Origin: Haliotis asinina
Lineage: Eukaryota; Mollusca; Gastropoda; Lepetellida; Haliotidae
DNA: 64,000 nt
Direction: 5' to 3'
Assembly: GCF_037392515.1 (NCBI RefSeq)
Contig: NC_090280.1
Coordinates: forward strand, 25,053,118-25,117,117
A model generated the notes under the pieces. It searched no databases, was not told the origin of the DNA, and was given only the letters and a program-made list of their open reading frames with translations. Both the position numbers and the translations under genes were made by a program. Below, piece by piece: positions 1 through 11,508 of this stretch (the stretch's first letter is position 1; each line of letters starts with the position of its first letter).

Positions 1-683
1 AATCGTAAATGCTTCTGAAGATTGCTTTGGTTTCGTGTTGGTTTTAAATGGATTTGTTGTGATGGTGTGTTAACAGATCAATTTTGTTAAGACCCTTTCA
101 TTTTGACGGGTGCTGCGCCTGATTATTGCCTATACATTGTCGTTTTAGTACATATGGGCGACAACATGATTAAATAGGCTATTTCACTATCGGACTTCAA
201 AGTGAGGGTTGAAGAGGAAGGACATACATATCCCTGTGGCACCCTGGGAGTTAATCCCGATTATAAGTGAGCGAAGTTAAATATCAGAAATGTATTTTGT
301 ACTGAAGTTTTTATGAAATTAATAACGATGGGTTATCTTTGCATTATGGGTCTTGCAGAAAATCTTCTCTTTATATGTAAAGAAAAAATAATTTCCAGAA
401 TTATGTCATTTCATACAACCAAAACGCATATGCACAGAATCTCAAGAGCACTTCCTGATTGTATGAAGAGAATTTTAACGAGTGAACGAAACAGTTGTTG
501 CTTTGTTGAGATTTATGTTTGTTTGTTGTTTTTGTCATGTTTTGTGTTGTTTTTTGGTGGCGCGTTGGCAGGTCCACGCGTCTATGAGACCAGGTATGTT
601 TCAGGTAGTCTGGTTCGGTGATTTCATACTCTTTTAACTGATTCAATTAGTTCTCAACACAGATTTGTGAATATTGACTTTAC
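1..683. other. No recognisable gene
   Basis: AT-rich sequence without a convincing exon. The longest open frames (313-621 + and 401-646 -) overlap each other, lack domain features and contain low-complexity KT/N-rich residues, so I treat them as chance. The right end abuts the donor side of the reverse-strand Ig exon at 684-861 and would be intron of that gene. Confidence 0.5.
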
Positions 684-861
684 CTTGAACTATTAATATC
701 TTGTTCACCTCATGGGGGATTAGGGTGCTTTGCAAGATCAGTTTACACTTGTACTCTCCTCTGTCATCCCAGGTGACATTTGTTAGATTGAAACCAAATT
801 TTTCAGTTTCATCCAGCAGATAAAACCGGGATTTGTAGATGCCGTTGATACTGAGGGACTC
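684..861 (-). CDS. Ig-domain exon (partial gene)
   Basis: Reverse-strand internal exon of 178 bases. It is preceded by a pyrimidine-rich acceptor (tctctcttcag) and followed by a good donor (g|gtaaag). The peptide ends an Ig fold: N-glycosylation sequons (NLT, NVT) and the strand-F signature DDRGEYKC, matching the D-x-G-x-Y-x-C motif of V/I-set domains. It enters in phase 0 and leaves in phase 1, so the first half of the domain would be in a separate exon at higher coordinates, which I could not find. It is probably part of a secreted or membrane Ig-superfamily protein. It is a different gene from the Ig receptor at 27-36 kb (opposite strand), though the two may belong to a dispersed Ig-gene cluster. 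It could also be an orphan or pseudo-exon. Confidence 0.5.
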
Positions 862-2569
862 CTGAAGAGAGAAGACACACCACAATTAGTCACACAAAGA
901 AAGACGTGAACTGACTATAAAGCGTTGCCACTATGGACAAACTTCTAGAGTCGGTGAGCGATAAAAACCTTTACAGGCACCATTTTTGCATCGATAGTTA
1001 TCGAATTAAAAGGTCTTGACAAGGCAATGTAGACAATGTACGGTTCACTCATGAGTAATAGTGTAGCTAATTAGATTGAACGGAATGCCTGACCTTAGTT
1101 TTAGGGGAAGACCAAAACAATCAATGATGACCCTGTTAAAAGGCTCTTCAAATCTGGAATGGGTTTTAATGGTTCGGTAGTTACTGACTTTGTTTGCCAG
1201 CCATATGGCTCACATGCCAGGTTTTGCCAGATTCAACCACATCATGTCGCAAATTAGGGACACAATGTTGTCACAAATTTTCTTCACACCCAAATGTAAT
1301 GCCGAATTAGTTTGGTGTGCCAACCTAAAAACATGTTCCGTCAGGAATTCGGCAGAATTTCTGAGTGGGTTTAGTTTTACGCCGCACTCAGCAATATTCC
1401 AGCTATATGGCGGTAATTCGGCAGAACAATATATGGAAAAACCTCCATTTATTATCAGCGGACACACCCGTCTACCTCGATTTCCCCTTGAAATAATAAC
1501 TTTTACTAAGGAAACTGCCGTATAGGCTCGAAAAAGGAGTTCTTGGTCTCGGTGTAACCCAATTGCTCTCTGTCCAGAATTAATTGTCAGTCATTGGAGA
1601 AGATTAACAACCCTACCAAATAATTCTCAACCCTTAACCAACCCCAACACCAAGTCAGTCTTCAAATTCTCAAAATGGAGATGAGCACATGTAAAACGAC
1701 ATAAAACCCCATGTGAAGATATTATGTTATCTTTGTTATGTTATATTACCGAGTTTGAAAGTGGGTGCCCGAGTTAGCAACCACAGCCACTGTGAGGTCA
1801 GTTGCTTCTATACTTCTATATAGTTCAGACGTACTGAAGGCATAATTTAGTGCCTTTGAGTATTTGAGTATTTCCGGGAATTACAGATAGATATTTGTAA
1901 TCTATCTACCTGCTTCAAGTGCTTCACACTCAATTGCTCAACCTAGCATAACCCTCTGTAATATAACTGTTGCGGCAAGTATTTCTTTTAAATCCAAGAG
2001 CTTTGGTACTGTGTTAACAAAATTGGTATCGTATTTCTGTGCTGTCTGTGAATGACATAAACAATGACATCTGCAGCCATTCCTTATGAATGATGTAAAA
2101 TAAATATGCACCAAAAAGTGGATGATTAGTTGCTCAAGATGGGCATCTTGCATCCCAGGATGCCATGTCATCAAATGGGATATAACAATACCGGTGAAAA
2201 ATCTTCTTTGAGTGTCTCTGCTATCCGTGTCGTTTCAAAAAACCACTCGACTGCAAAGAATGGAGGGACTTCATAATCCCACACAAAGGAAGCAGTTTCG
2301 TTGGCGCACACTGTCACATTTTCCGCTGCAAATACAAGTTGTATGGATATATATACTCCTCACAAAAAGCATCAAGTTCTTTCAGTGTAAGATATTTATC
2401 AATCTCAATAGTGATTTTAGCCTACATGTTACTGAAAGGAAAATATTTAAAGAATACGTGCCCTTTAGTGACTGCCAAATCGATTTAACTAATAACACTG
2501 ACATTGCCCGACCACAACCACCCTCAATAGCAACATGCAAGTTGTGTGCCATGAATGTGATCCACTCTT
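862..2569. other. Intergenic or intronic; only a small SINE scrap
   Basis: Apart from the short SINE fragment at 1358-1414, no gene, RNA or conserved repeat is visible. Open frames at 1190-1525 (+) and 1210-1467 (-) are the two strands of the SINE-containing segment. The frame at 2212-2637 (+) has no domain signature and only its end overlaps the Tc1 remnant. Confidence 0.5.
1346..1426 (-). mobile_element. 5'-truncated SINE-A with 12-bp target duplication
   Basis: A 57-bp piece (1358-1414) of SINE family A retains only the 3' end: gccgcactcagcaatattcc plus the gtgag-type tail. It is flanked by a perfect direct repeat, aattcggcagaa, at 1346-1357 and 1415-1426. The repeat and the retained 3' end are what LINE-mediated insertion with 5' truncation produces. 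The element lies on the minus strand, with its CTCA tail towards low coordinates. Confidence 0.75.
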
Positions 2570-3162
2570 CACAAATGCGCGCTGATCGGTGTGAGCCTAC
2601 CAACAATCATTCCTCTGGTACAACAAGCGGGTCCTAACTTTTTTTGATGGATGATAATGCCTGAGAAAGAGTTGTTAATGATGTTGTTTAGATCAACAAC
2701 ATCCCACATATGGAATGGCCTGCAAGGTCACCTGATCTTAATACCACTGAATATGCATGGGGTATTATTGGAAGTCGTGCGTACGGTCTCAGTGTTCACA
2801 CCCAGGATGAGTGAGTGAGTTAGTGTAGTTTTACGCCGCACTCAACAATATTCTAGATATATGGCGGTAGTCTGTAAATAATCGAGTCTGGACCAGACAA
2901 TCCAGTGATCAACAACATGAGCATCTATCTGCGCAATCAGGAACCGATGACATGTGTCAGCCAATTCATACCTTCAAGCATGGGTTGGTGAAGGTCTATT
3001 CTACCCCGGGACCTTCACGGGTCCCCCCAGGGTGAACTTGGGCAGGCGTTAATGTGAAAATGACAGAACATTCCACAACAGAAACTTTAAAGATTCATTG
3101 GGTCAATGCAAAGAGTTGTGGAATCTTGCAATTGGGCCCATGGTGGCCATACGCGTTACTGA
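2570..3162 (+). pseudogene. Decayed Tc1/mariner transposase, split by SINE
   Basis: This is the 3' half of a Tc1-type transposase. The frame reads PLVQQAGPNF near 2612-2640. A degenerate stretch equivalent to the second catalytic Asp region (DDNA) follows, with frameshift and stops. Then comes NIPHMEWPARSPDLN near 2698-2740, the signature around the third catalytic residue, here followed by TTEYAWG. The frame is interrupted at 2811-3025 by a SINE and resumes after it as HTQDELGQAL... through IPQQ to GGHTRY and a stop at 3160-3162, the usual Tc1 C-terminus. Several in-frame stops and indels show it is long dead. N-terminal helix-turn-helix regions and terminal repeats were not found. Confidence 0.8.
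2801..3035 (-). mobile_element. SINE-A inserted in Tc1 remnant
   Basis: A SINE-A copy of about 215 bp (body 2811-3025) starts with gtgagtgagt and ends at cttcacgggtcc on the plus strand, so it is inserted in minus orientation. It is flanked by a 10-bp target duplication with one mismatch (cccaggatga at 2801-2810, cccagggtga at 3026-3035). An internal block is missing relative to the copies at 9500 and 48629: the segment carrying gaccacccgatcccgttag is absent. Confidence 0.8.
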
Positions 3163-4879
3163 ACAGTTTCATTGTCCCAAACAGACTTCAACTATAATGT
3201 TAACATATTTCTCCATCAATGCAACGCATTTTTCACGACTGTTTCACGGGTACATACTTTTGATGATTTGTAAGTCTGTTAATGTTCAATACCATTTCAC
3301 TTCATTTTGTTAATCGTGTGTACATATCTTTCACCAATTCACCATTCCATGGTATGCATTTTCAATAAATGAAAGTGTAACGAGACGAGAAAAAAAATGT
3401 CTGCTTAACTTTTTGTGATGTAGTAGTATATTATGGCCGCTTCGTTCGAGTTATCTCATCTTAGATCAGTTTGTGGTTTTGAATATGCGGCGGAGCCGTG
3501 AGTGGCGGGTGACTGACATGAGTCTGAATTAGTGTGAGTGAAAGAATGGTGACCCGATTCATGATAACCCATGAAAACACCCCGACTAGTATACGTTACC
3601 ACATACCATCATTAGCGCATGATGTTAGCACAACAGCAGTAATAGTATCCAAACTGCAACACAACCAGTGCAAGACCGTCAATCACAAGACATCAATTAG
3701 CTTTGTAAAGCAAAATAATTGCAAAGTCATATTTCATCGCATACCTAGCATGGGAAATAGAACTTTAAAAAGCTTTATGATAAAAAGCAGTTTTTCGTTG
3801 CTGGAAAAGGCTATTTTCACATTCGACTTTGATGGCACTAATGATTGATGTCTATGTGGATATTGGAATAGGAAAATAAAGGCCCCGAATGTATTAAAAC
3901 AATAATATAATATGTTATTGGATTAATCTGGTAAGAAGCGCCTTGAGCACCTGCCGTCCTTTCTTGTGTAGTTTCACATCAAGATTTGAAAATAATAACA
4001 CTAGGAGATGGAAAATCATTTTAAAGTGAAGTTTAGTTCAAATATGCAGCGCACTAATATATTTATGAAGAATGACGGTCACCGTAGAATGTTGTTGGTG
4101 CTATTTAATTTTATCATATACACCATATTTTCCCTGGATTGTATCTTTTCTCACAATACATACAGTTATGACTGAACACGGCTTTTTTCTGTATGGATAT
4201 GGTAGTATGTATCTGAAGTGCTCAGTTTCTGTTGCGATACAGAAAACAGAGTCGAAGACTATTACAGGTCTCGGAATGCAGGCACCTTTTTGTTATAACA
4301 GGAAAAACAGTGACGCGTGCTAATGAGAATACAATAGGAGATTTATACAGGGGAATCTCCTAACCCTACGTGGGCGAAATTTCAGAAAGTGAGCGAGAGC
4401 TCATAGTGCATTCTTACTCTTAAGAGAGCGAAGTTCAATTTTTCATGATTTTGTTTTGGAATAAATGAGTTTACAAAACTCGCTGTAGGGTATATGTGTT
4501 ACAGGGAATGTGTGAAACCATGGATTTCCCTAAAAGAGTCAGTGGTTTAGTGAAATAGTTATGATTTCAGGTATTCCCCGAAGTTTCATGGGGTTTTATG
4601 AAATTATTGCTTTTCATGCTGTTCCATGACATATATTCCCCGTTAGGATATCATTGAATGCGTGAAATTAATTATTGTAGCTTAAAACTGTATTGTTGAG
4701 TCTCATTTCATCCCTCAGATGTTAGGAACTTAAAACTTTGACAATGTAACGATGACCCTTTTGACTAATTACTTCTTTGAGTCGAGGTACCAGATTAATT
4801 TTCTCGCGGCTTTACTGTTGAGTCTCATTTCATTTCTTAGGTCTTAGGAGTTGAAAACATTAACTTTTTTCTGATGACA
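3163..4879. other. No gene recognised; small direct duplication
   Basis: AT-rich non-coding sequence. The open frames at 3534-3848 and 4072-4323 (+) show no domain, signal peptide or splice logic. A short imperfect direct repeat is visible: about 50 bp sharing tgttgagtctcatttcat at 4695-4740 and 4815-4860. Confidence 0.45.
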
Positions 4880-5047
4880 CTAAGTAAAGCTGAGAGAGGG
4901 AAATCGTCAGGTTTCCATAATAGTCCAGTTGATTTTTTGAGAAATGGCATATGTATAGATTATCTTCATAATCTGTTTTCTACGTGTTATGAGACTGGCC
5001 ATGTGCCTCCCAGCTGGGTACAGGGAATCAAAAGTAAAAGTAAATGA
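4880..5047 (+). pseudogene. LINE reverse-transcriptase fragment
   Basis: A 55-codon open stretch reads KAERGKSSGF, then PVDFLRNG, LHNLFSTCYETGHVPPSW and VQGI. This matches the start of the RT domain of many non-LTR retrotransposons (consensus KRGKAPGxDGIPVExLRN ... FNxCFxTGxxPxxWxxGII). The normally conserved G-x-D is replaced by G-F-H, and nothing of the catalytic palm follows. It is an isolated 5'-RT scrap of unknown clade. Confidence 0.6.
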
Positions 5048-6690
5048 AAATGTGCCAAATGTTGTTCCGTGTGCCACTAGCAGTGCGTCCTTTAAACAAC
5101 ACTAATTCTTTGGTGTACCTACTCGACAGATGTTGCATTCTCTTCATACTGGTCTGGCAGTTCTCTCACACTTGATTTGCGTCAGCATAATCCACGGTAT
5201 TCATTGCCGAACATCCTGGCAAATATCTAAACCATCAAATGCATTTTATTTTCAGAAATCTGCTTACTGATTGAGTTTTGCATTTTACACAAAAAGAAGG
5301 CCTCACCATGAATAATGTTACGTAAGTGTGTAAATACATTCTGTATTTTCCATCAAATGCATGCACTCTTGCACTGAGTTGACTCATATTGGAGTTAATG
5401 TAGAGTATCTAAACCTTCACACCTTACTGACAGCTTAACCATCATTATCATGGCCATCAGCACAGCCATGTCTGCTTGTAATTGATCTTACAGTAAGGCT
5501 GGTTCGCCACGGAAGTTTAACACTGTGTTGGTAGATGCTGTTTTCTTACCATACATATAATATGAAACAGATCTCCCTGACAGTCAGTCGTGTGGGGCCG
5601 AGTTTTTTTTTCATAAATGAATTAGCGACAATTGTGTATCAAAATTTTACAGATGGTATTTAGTTGCATTCAGATATTGTTTAGGCATTCTTGCTCTAGT
5701 TTCCTGATAATGTCATCATGTTCTCGAGTACAGTGAAGTTTCTACAAAAATAGATTCCTTGAAATGTCTGCTCAGTGTAAATACTACTAAAACAAAAGCC
5801 TGGTCGTAAAGAATGGCGGTAAATTGTCCAAATCAGAAAAGTATATTTGCACAACGTAGAATACGTAGCTGTTGTCAACCGATGTACATTTTGAAGAGTC
5901 CATTTTGCAAATAAGTTATCCAGGTATTCACAGTGGCAATAGGTTTTAATGGACATTTACAGACGTTTAGAGAAACTGGGCAATGTAAATTTCAAAACAT
6001 TTTTAAGATATGCTAGACAAACACAAAAACCATTTATTTAAAAGACTCTGTACTATAGGCCTATGCATATGACCTCTTCAAGAAATGGAATAAAAGAGTT
6101 AGGTTGTGGATAATATTTTCTGACTATACATGTAGTAGACAGAAAGGACTTAGTTAAAATGTCTTCGACCCTCGTACAGCGGCTGAGCAGGTCGGCTGAC
6201 CATCACCACTGTTGTGCTGCCTGGTCGTTGCTGCACTTTCATGCAATTGTATAAACGTCGAATACAGTGTTGTGTGTCCACTTTGGGCCATCTGTTTTTG
6301 CACAGTGACATCCCAAAACTAAACCAGTCCGAGATATATGGAGTACAAGAAGAGTCATTCCCATACAACAGGAAGTGGATGCACTCAACCTGTGTGTGTC
6401 TCCTACATTGAGTATCATTCAGCCGTCGAATGTGTGTACCCCAGTATCGAGTTGACGCTCAAGTAAAGGGTATTTCATTCTTACTGTCAGCAACATTAAA
6501 CTGCTACGTCTGAAAATGTTAGTGTGCTGTTTTTATGTCTGAAAATGTTAGTGTGCCAGTTACATCATGAATACTTACGGATCACTCCACTGTACATAAC
6601 CCACACAGCCTCGATCATGGCGTTGATGCGTCATCAGCGGTCCTGGTTATCATAAACTGTACAAGACTGTTGTTTAGTGTTGTGCTGCCG
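5048..6690. other. No recognisable feature
   Basis: Low-complexity AT-rich sequence without coding signatures on either strand. The opposing open frames at 6150-6411 are shadows of each other and have no family resemblance. Confidence 0.45.
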
Positions 6691-6745
6691 AATGTCCCTG
6701 TGGACAAAAGGCCCATAGGACGGAAAAACGCCATGTAGGGCAAAA
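6691..6745 (-). repeat. Dispersed 'gacaaaa/ttttgtcc' repeat fragment
   Basis: The segment contains ccctgtggacaaaaggccca and gggcaaaacc. Its reverse complement resembles the repeats at 8296-8395 (+) and 27056-27160 (-), all rich in ttttgtcc blocks at similar spacing. The family is unknown to me. Confidence 0.35.
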
Positions 6746-6908
6746 CCTCGAACACTCCAAATGAATTATGAAGATTGTTTGTTATTCAAATATTTTCAAC
6801 CGACATCCCGTACATAATGAGCACCAATTAGCACTACCATAAACTGGGTACATTACAAGTTGGATACGATGGATACAGAGAAGGCACACTTCACATTCTC
6901 ATATTCTT

Positions 6909-7160
6909 GAGTGAGTGCGTGAGTGAGTGAGTGAGTGAATGAGTGAGTGAGTTATACGCCGCACTCAGCTGTATGGCGCCGGTTTGTAAACAATCAAATC
7001 TGAACCAGACAATCCAGTCATCAACAGTATGAACATCGATCCGCGCGATTGGGAACCGATCACATATTTCAACTAAGTCATCGAGTCTGACCACCCGATC
7101 CCGTTAGTCGCCTTTTATATGGCAAACATTGGTTGCTGGAGGCCTAGTCTACTATTATGG
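6909..7160 (-). mobile_element. SINE-A, degenerate copy
   Basis: It begins on the plus strand with an expanded gtga tract, then ttatacgccgcactcagctg, and keeps the diagnostic accagacaatccagtcatca and gaccacccgatcccgttagt blocks. The ggaccttcacgggtc head is degraded. It lies in minus orientation (CTCA tail at the left). No clear target duplication is seen. Confidence 0.8.
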
Positions 7161-8147
7161 ATAACATTTTAAATCACTCACTCACATATTAATTCAGGTT
7201 ACACATTGTATCTAATCACATCTATTCGAATTAATTAAGAGAACATTGCGAGAGTAATTAAACTGTATAATCCCCAAAAATGGCAGTCTCCAGATGACGT
7301 ATTTAGGGCGGTGTTATAATCCACTTTTTGAAGAAAACGTATGGCAGTTTGACTAGGGTCAGTTTGGTCATATTTTTAAATGACCCACGGAAATTGTACT
7401 GTCAGGATTGGGAAAGCTACGATCACTAACTGGGACTAACTGGTCTGTGTGAAAAATGATGTTATGTGTATTATGATATTATGTTAATTAATCCTGTGTG
7501 AAAATGAAATAAGGTTAGGTAAGCCTTAATTAATCCATTGCTACCTACGTGATCAATGGCTACTTGGGTAGTTTAATCCTAATGCCCATCTAATGATTAA
7601 GAATACAGTGTGTTTGTTTACACTTTCTAAGTTTGGACAGGATAGGGTTATGAACACTCAGTTTCTGTACACACGGAGACAGGAAATGTCTCGTTTTTTT
7701 GTATTTTATTTTCTTTTAACATTGAGAGAAGGAAATATGACTGCCATAAATACTTGTTAGTCAGTATTTTGATCACACATAAGTAATATGAAGGCAGAGA
7801 AATGTGAAATTTTAGATGGAAGAAAAGGAGGTGGGGATTTGATTCTGGGTGGTTACACATGTAAACGTAGGAAGGGATGATTGACAAGGTATCATTGATC
7901 AATTTAGTCGATCCGTTTAATTAGCCCACTCAAGTCCAGTGAGTAAGGCATTCCCTATCAGTTAAGCTGTGTGAACAGCAACTGCTAGAAATCGGACCAA
8001 ATCCGTTAAACAGCTCAGAGTATTACATAAAAACACATCTCAAAGTACAGGATAAAAAAAGGTCTGAAAATATTGAATAAGTATGAACCTCAAAGTGTCA
8101 GTTGAGGAAACATTTCAAACACATTCATCTTTAATATAAAAAACAAT
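7161..8147. other. No recognisable feature
   Basis: Non-coding sequence. Short echoes of the following tggccatttt-type repeat occur near 7340-7385. The frame at 7648-7902 (-) has no supporting signature. Confidence 0.4.
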
Positions 8148-8295
8148 GTATGGCCATTTTGAGTTTTTATGTGGTCATTTTGACTTTTTAATATGGCCAT
8201 TTTGACAAAGGGTTGTGGTCATTTTGACGTTTTTATGTGGCCTCCTTGACTAGGGTCAGTGTGGCCATTTTTTCGTGTGGCCATTTTGACCTCTT
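8148..8295. repeat. Imperfect tandem repeat (ggccattttgac type)
   Basis: About six irregular copies of a ~25-bp unit built on gtggccattttgac plus a T-rich spacer. Non-coding minisatellite-like sequence directly followed by the ttttgtcc-rich dispersed repeat. Confidence 0.6.
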
Positions 8296-8395
8296 CCCGT
8301 TCCCGCATGTTTGGGGGTTTTGTCCAGAAGGTCCTCATTTGAGGTAAGGGGTTTTTGTCCTAGGGCGCTTTGTCAACAGGGTGATTGTCCTACAA
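8296..8395 (+). repeat. Dispersed ttttgtcc-rich repeat
   Basis: It contains gcatgtttgggggttttgtcc followed by aggtcctcatttg. The reverse complement of 27056-27160 reads nearly the same over the first ~35 bp (catgttt, gagggttttgtcc, atcctcatttg). The two are therefore copies of one dispersed repeat in opposite orientation. Confidence 0.5.
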
Positions 8396-8875
8396 TTCGT
8401 TTAACAACTTAACCACTTGGGAATCAAGTAAATATCACCTAATATTGTCACGAAACATGTACCAGTGTTGGAAAATGAAAGTGTTCATATTATAATGAAT
8501 ATTTGTGTTATTTGTGATCAAACATTATATGATAAAGTAATTAACAACATGTCACGTGGAAACTATCCATATGAATAACACAACCATTCCACAATATAAA
8601 CACCAGTCATGAACAGCTAAACGATTTAAACCATTGCTGCATATCATTTCAACTTACGGTAATGTAAATTAACCTTTTTCGTCAGATGTACTACGCAAAC
8701 AAAATGTAAGAAACAACTTTTCTAAATATAGTGAAACTAACATAACCGGGAGAAATCGAAATCATTAAGTGCAGAAACCAATTTGTATTCGTGATGCTAC
8801 CAATAATCCATAATCATGTGATTACGTAGATGCTTTACAGAGTCTTGTTACACATTTTAGATCTTCTGCTGTAAA

Positions 8876-10735
8876 CTAGAATGAACAGCAATACCTCCCC
8901 ACGTGTTTGGGATCAGACAACACACACAGGATGTCTAAAAATGAAACCCAGATGGCATCTTCTCTTCTTGGCCACTTGAACTGAAGGGCAACCTTCTTTT
9001 CCATGAAGGAGATTAAACAGTCACATTCAGATAGGTCCACGTTTGGTTTGGCTAGTATACCATTTCTGTTGGTATAGAGCTGCGACATAACTGGCCTCGT
9101 TGACAGTAAGGGTCATCTCCTTTCGTGTTTTCAGGATCAGCAGGTAGATTAGCGGCAGAATCTGATCCAGAGGTTCCAAGAGTAACATCTTTGGAGTGTA
9201 TCTCAGCTTCATGTACATCATGTGTGGATTTGCTGGATGCCGTGCCTTTTCCAGTCAGCGTGATACTTGCTATCTAAGAACAGCATGCAATAACATGATG
9301 TTGTTCTAGAAAGGATAACTCCCGAAGATACGCCCACAACTGCATGGACATGTTACTTTTAAGGTTTTGACAGTCTTTGTGAGATCCTGAAGTTCTTCCC
9401 TTATTGGAGCCACGTCCTCAGCATTCAGGAAGTCGGAGTTATGGGATGAGCCTCTTGAAAGCATAAACTGTTCTAGCGTTGTGACCTCCATCATCAGACC
9501 CGTGAAGGATAGAATAGGCCTTCAGCAAACAATGCTTGCCATAAAAGGCGACTCAGCTTGTCGTAAGAGGCGACTAACGGGATCGGGTGGTCAGGCTCGC
9601 TGACTTGGTTGACACCTGTCATCGGTTCCCAATTACGCAGATCGATGCTCATTTTGTTGATCACTGGATTGTCTGGTCCAGACTCGATTATTTACAGACT
9701 GCCGCCATACAGCTGGGATATTGGTGAGTGCGGCGTAAAACTAAACTCACTCACTCACCTCCATCATCAGACGCGAAGACATAGCTCTGGTGGGCCAGAT
9801 CACAATCAGAAATGCATTATGCTACAATGGGATGGAGAGTCACCATATTTCCATTCCAGTAGGCTTTTTTAACTTCATCGGCACATGAACAAGTAAAATT
9901 TTGAGAAAGGTCCATATGAATAATTTGTACTGGTCCTTAACTTTACATATGTGGGTAAGAAATTCACAATTTTCCTTTTGAAACGTTTCAGTGAAGTCTG
10001 ATTTGTTCATATCATTCTTGATGACTTGTATCCTTTTCTTTCCATCCTCACGTGATACTCTTTGCCGCGTCTCACATGTTAGTTTGTCATCCTTTGACAT
10101 GTTTAGTTCTGCCAGGTATTTGTCTGGTTCTTCTGCTCTAACCGTTGTGCCCTTATAACCTTGGCAGAACAGAAACTACAGAGCAAACTTTTGTCTGCTA
10201 AAACTTTTTGATTTAATATAAACGTTTTGCTCTGTCTATATCGCGTGCAGATTCCATTTCGTCTGACATGACGTTGGCAAGCAGCAATTTCTTCATCAGC
10301 CTTTTCGATGTTTTGGACGGGGAAATTCCACCATCACAAAGATCTCTAACAGTTCTTTTACTTGGTGTCAGTGTGTCGGTGTCATTTCGTGAACTAGAGG
10401 CATACGTTGTATAATAAATCTGAATTTGTTTCACAGATCGTTAGTTTCGCTTGCAGTTCCTATTCAGTTTCAAATATTCGGGTGTCAGCTTCTCGATCTG
10501 CCTCCTTTGTTTACCAGTTATTCTGCTGTTCTTCTCACCCATTCAAATCATGAAGGTCAAAATGGGAACTTAACCACGAGTGAACTGCTGGTACTTCCAA
10601 CATCTCCTAGTGTGCTAAAGGCTCCATTGTTTTCCTCTGCTACTTCATCATCCAGACGTTTCTTCATCTGATTTTTCCTATCCCTTTTTCCTTCTCTGTG
10701 CTTGTCGAACGTTTTCTTTTCTGACTCTGGCATCT
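8876..10735 (-). pseudogene. Relic of a DDE-like transposon protein, multi-frame
   Basis: A reverse-strand intronless relic read across several frames. From the right it has a basic N-terminal part starting MPESEKKTFDKHREGKRDRK (about 10730), then RRQIEKLTPEYLK, PSKRTVRDLCDGGISPSKTS and KKLLLANVMSDE. Next come a Cys-rich stretch (SLLCSFCSAK) and a helical segment (VIKNDMNKSDFTETFQ ... FLTHICKVKDQYK). These are followed by ILLVHVPM (degenerate from a V-x-M-D-F-A-E motif), AYWNGNMVTLHPIV, then HQSYVFASDDGG. The C-terminal part includes SYVAALYQQKWY, CLISFMEKK and FKWPRREDAIWVSF. The block order (D-F-A-E, A-Y-W, T-L-H-P, then V-S-D) resembles an uncharacterised family I recall from mollusc, cnidarian and fish genomes with RNase-H/DDE-like character. 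Stops and frameshifts are frequent and a SINE sits at 9500-9756. The family assignment is inferred. Confidence 0.55.
9484..9772 (+). mobile_element. SINE-A with perfect 16-bp target duplication
   Basis: The 257-bp SINE body (9500-9756) runs from ccgtgaaggatagaataggc to aaactcactcactc. It is flanked by the identical 16-mer acctccatcatcagac at 9484-9499 and 9757-9772. The plus strand carries the element's sense orientation, ending in (CTCA)n. It shows the full consensus: gcttgtcgtaagaggcgac, gatcgggtggtcaggctcgc (A-box-like), atcggttcccaatt (B-box-like), cagacaatccagtgatc region and gtgcggcgtaaaacta tail. It splits the DDE-like relic just after its SDDGG motif. Confidence 0.92.
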
Positions 10736-10740
10736 CTTGG

Positions 10741-11508
10741 GTCTATCAACAATAGGCACGTAATATCAATTCACTCTCTGCCACTCCATTTCAAGAAACA
10801 TTTCAGCTTCTTCTGTTAGTTTTCTCGCCAGATAGTCTCTTTGTAAGTCTGCCCTGGTTTTTCCCATAATTGTGATCTGAAAAGAAGCAGAACGATGACT
10901 AATGGAAGTCTCTGGCATTTATCATCAGCATGTAATTCCATAGATATTATCAAACAAACACTTAATTAAGATCAGAAGACTCATTTAATCATACAAAACC
11001 GTGATCCGTTTAAAAATCTAAAGTTTTATTATGGTATGTAATTACGTTACTAAATCTCTACTACACTTAAATTCTGTCAAGGGCTCCATATCATAAAAAC
11101 GTTGCAGGCAAATATTTCGGAATAATGAGTGGTTGACTTTAGGAAGTCAAAAAACTTCACCTGCAGTGGGTTTCGACTCCAAAACTCGTCCACAATATGT
11201 GAACTTCCTTTTCTTCAGTTTTGCAAACAGACAATCGAATAAGGGAGAAATTGGCACAAATATAAACGGATCATCTACAACTAACATTGTAAAGGGGAAA
11301 GAATTCTACCTACAACAATTAATGCATACCACCGAAAATACTGACATGAATTTATTTCATGGTATTGTAGGCTGCAGAATGTAAACCACATCAAACAGTT
11401 TGAATATCAACGTTTATTTCATTATAGACATTAGAGTGAATGGTTAGTCAGTATGCTACTACATTGCAACAATATGAGTTTCACTTGAAGTTGTGAATTA
11501 GTGACAAC
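10741..11508. other. No recognisable feature
   Basis: AT-rich sequence without coding or repeat signatures I can name. The frame at 11133-11384 (+) lacks domain features. The right limit is the solo LTR's target duplication. Confidence 0.4.

Noticed and set aside
313..646. Two opposing small frames near the left edge
   Set aside because: Mutually antisense, no family signature, no splice context.
4072..4323. 83-codon frame with a hydrophobic stretch
   Set aside because: Could mimic a leader, but composition is AT-driven and nothing downstream continues it.
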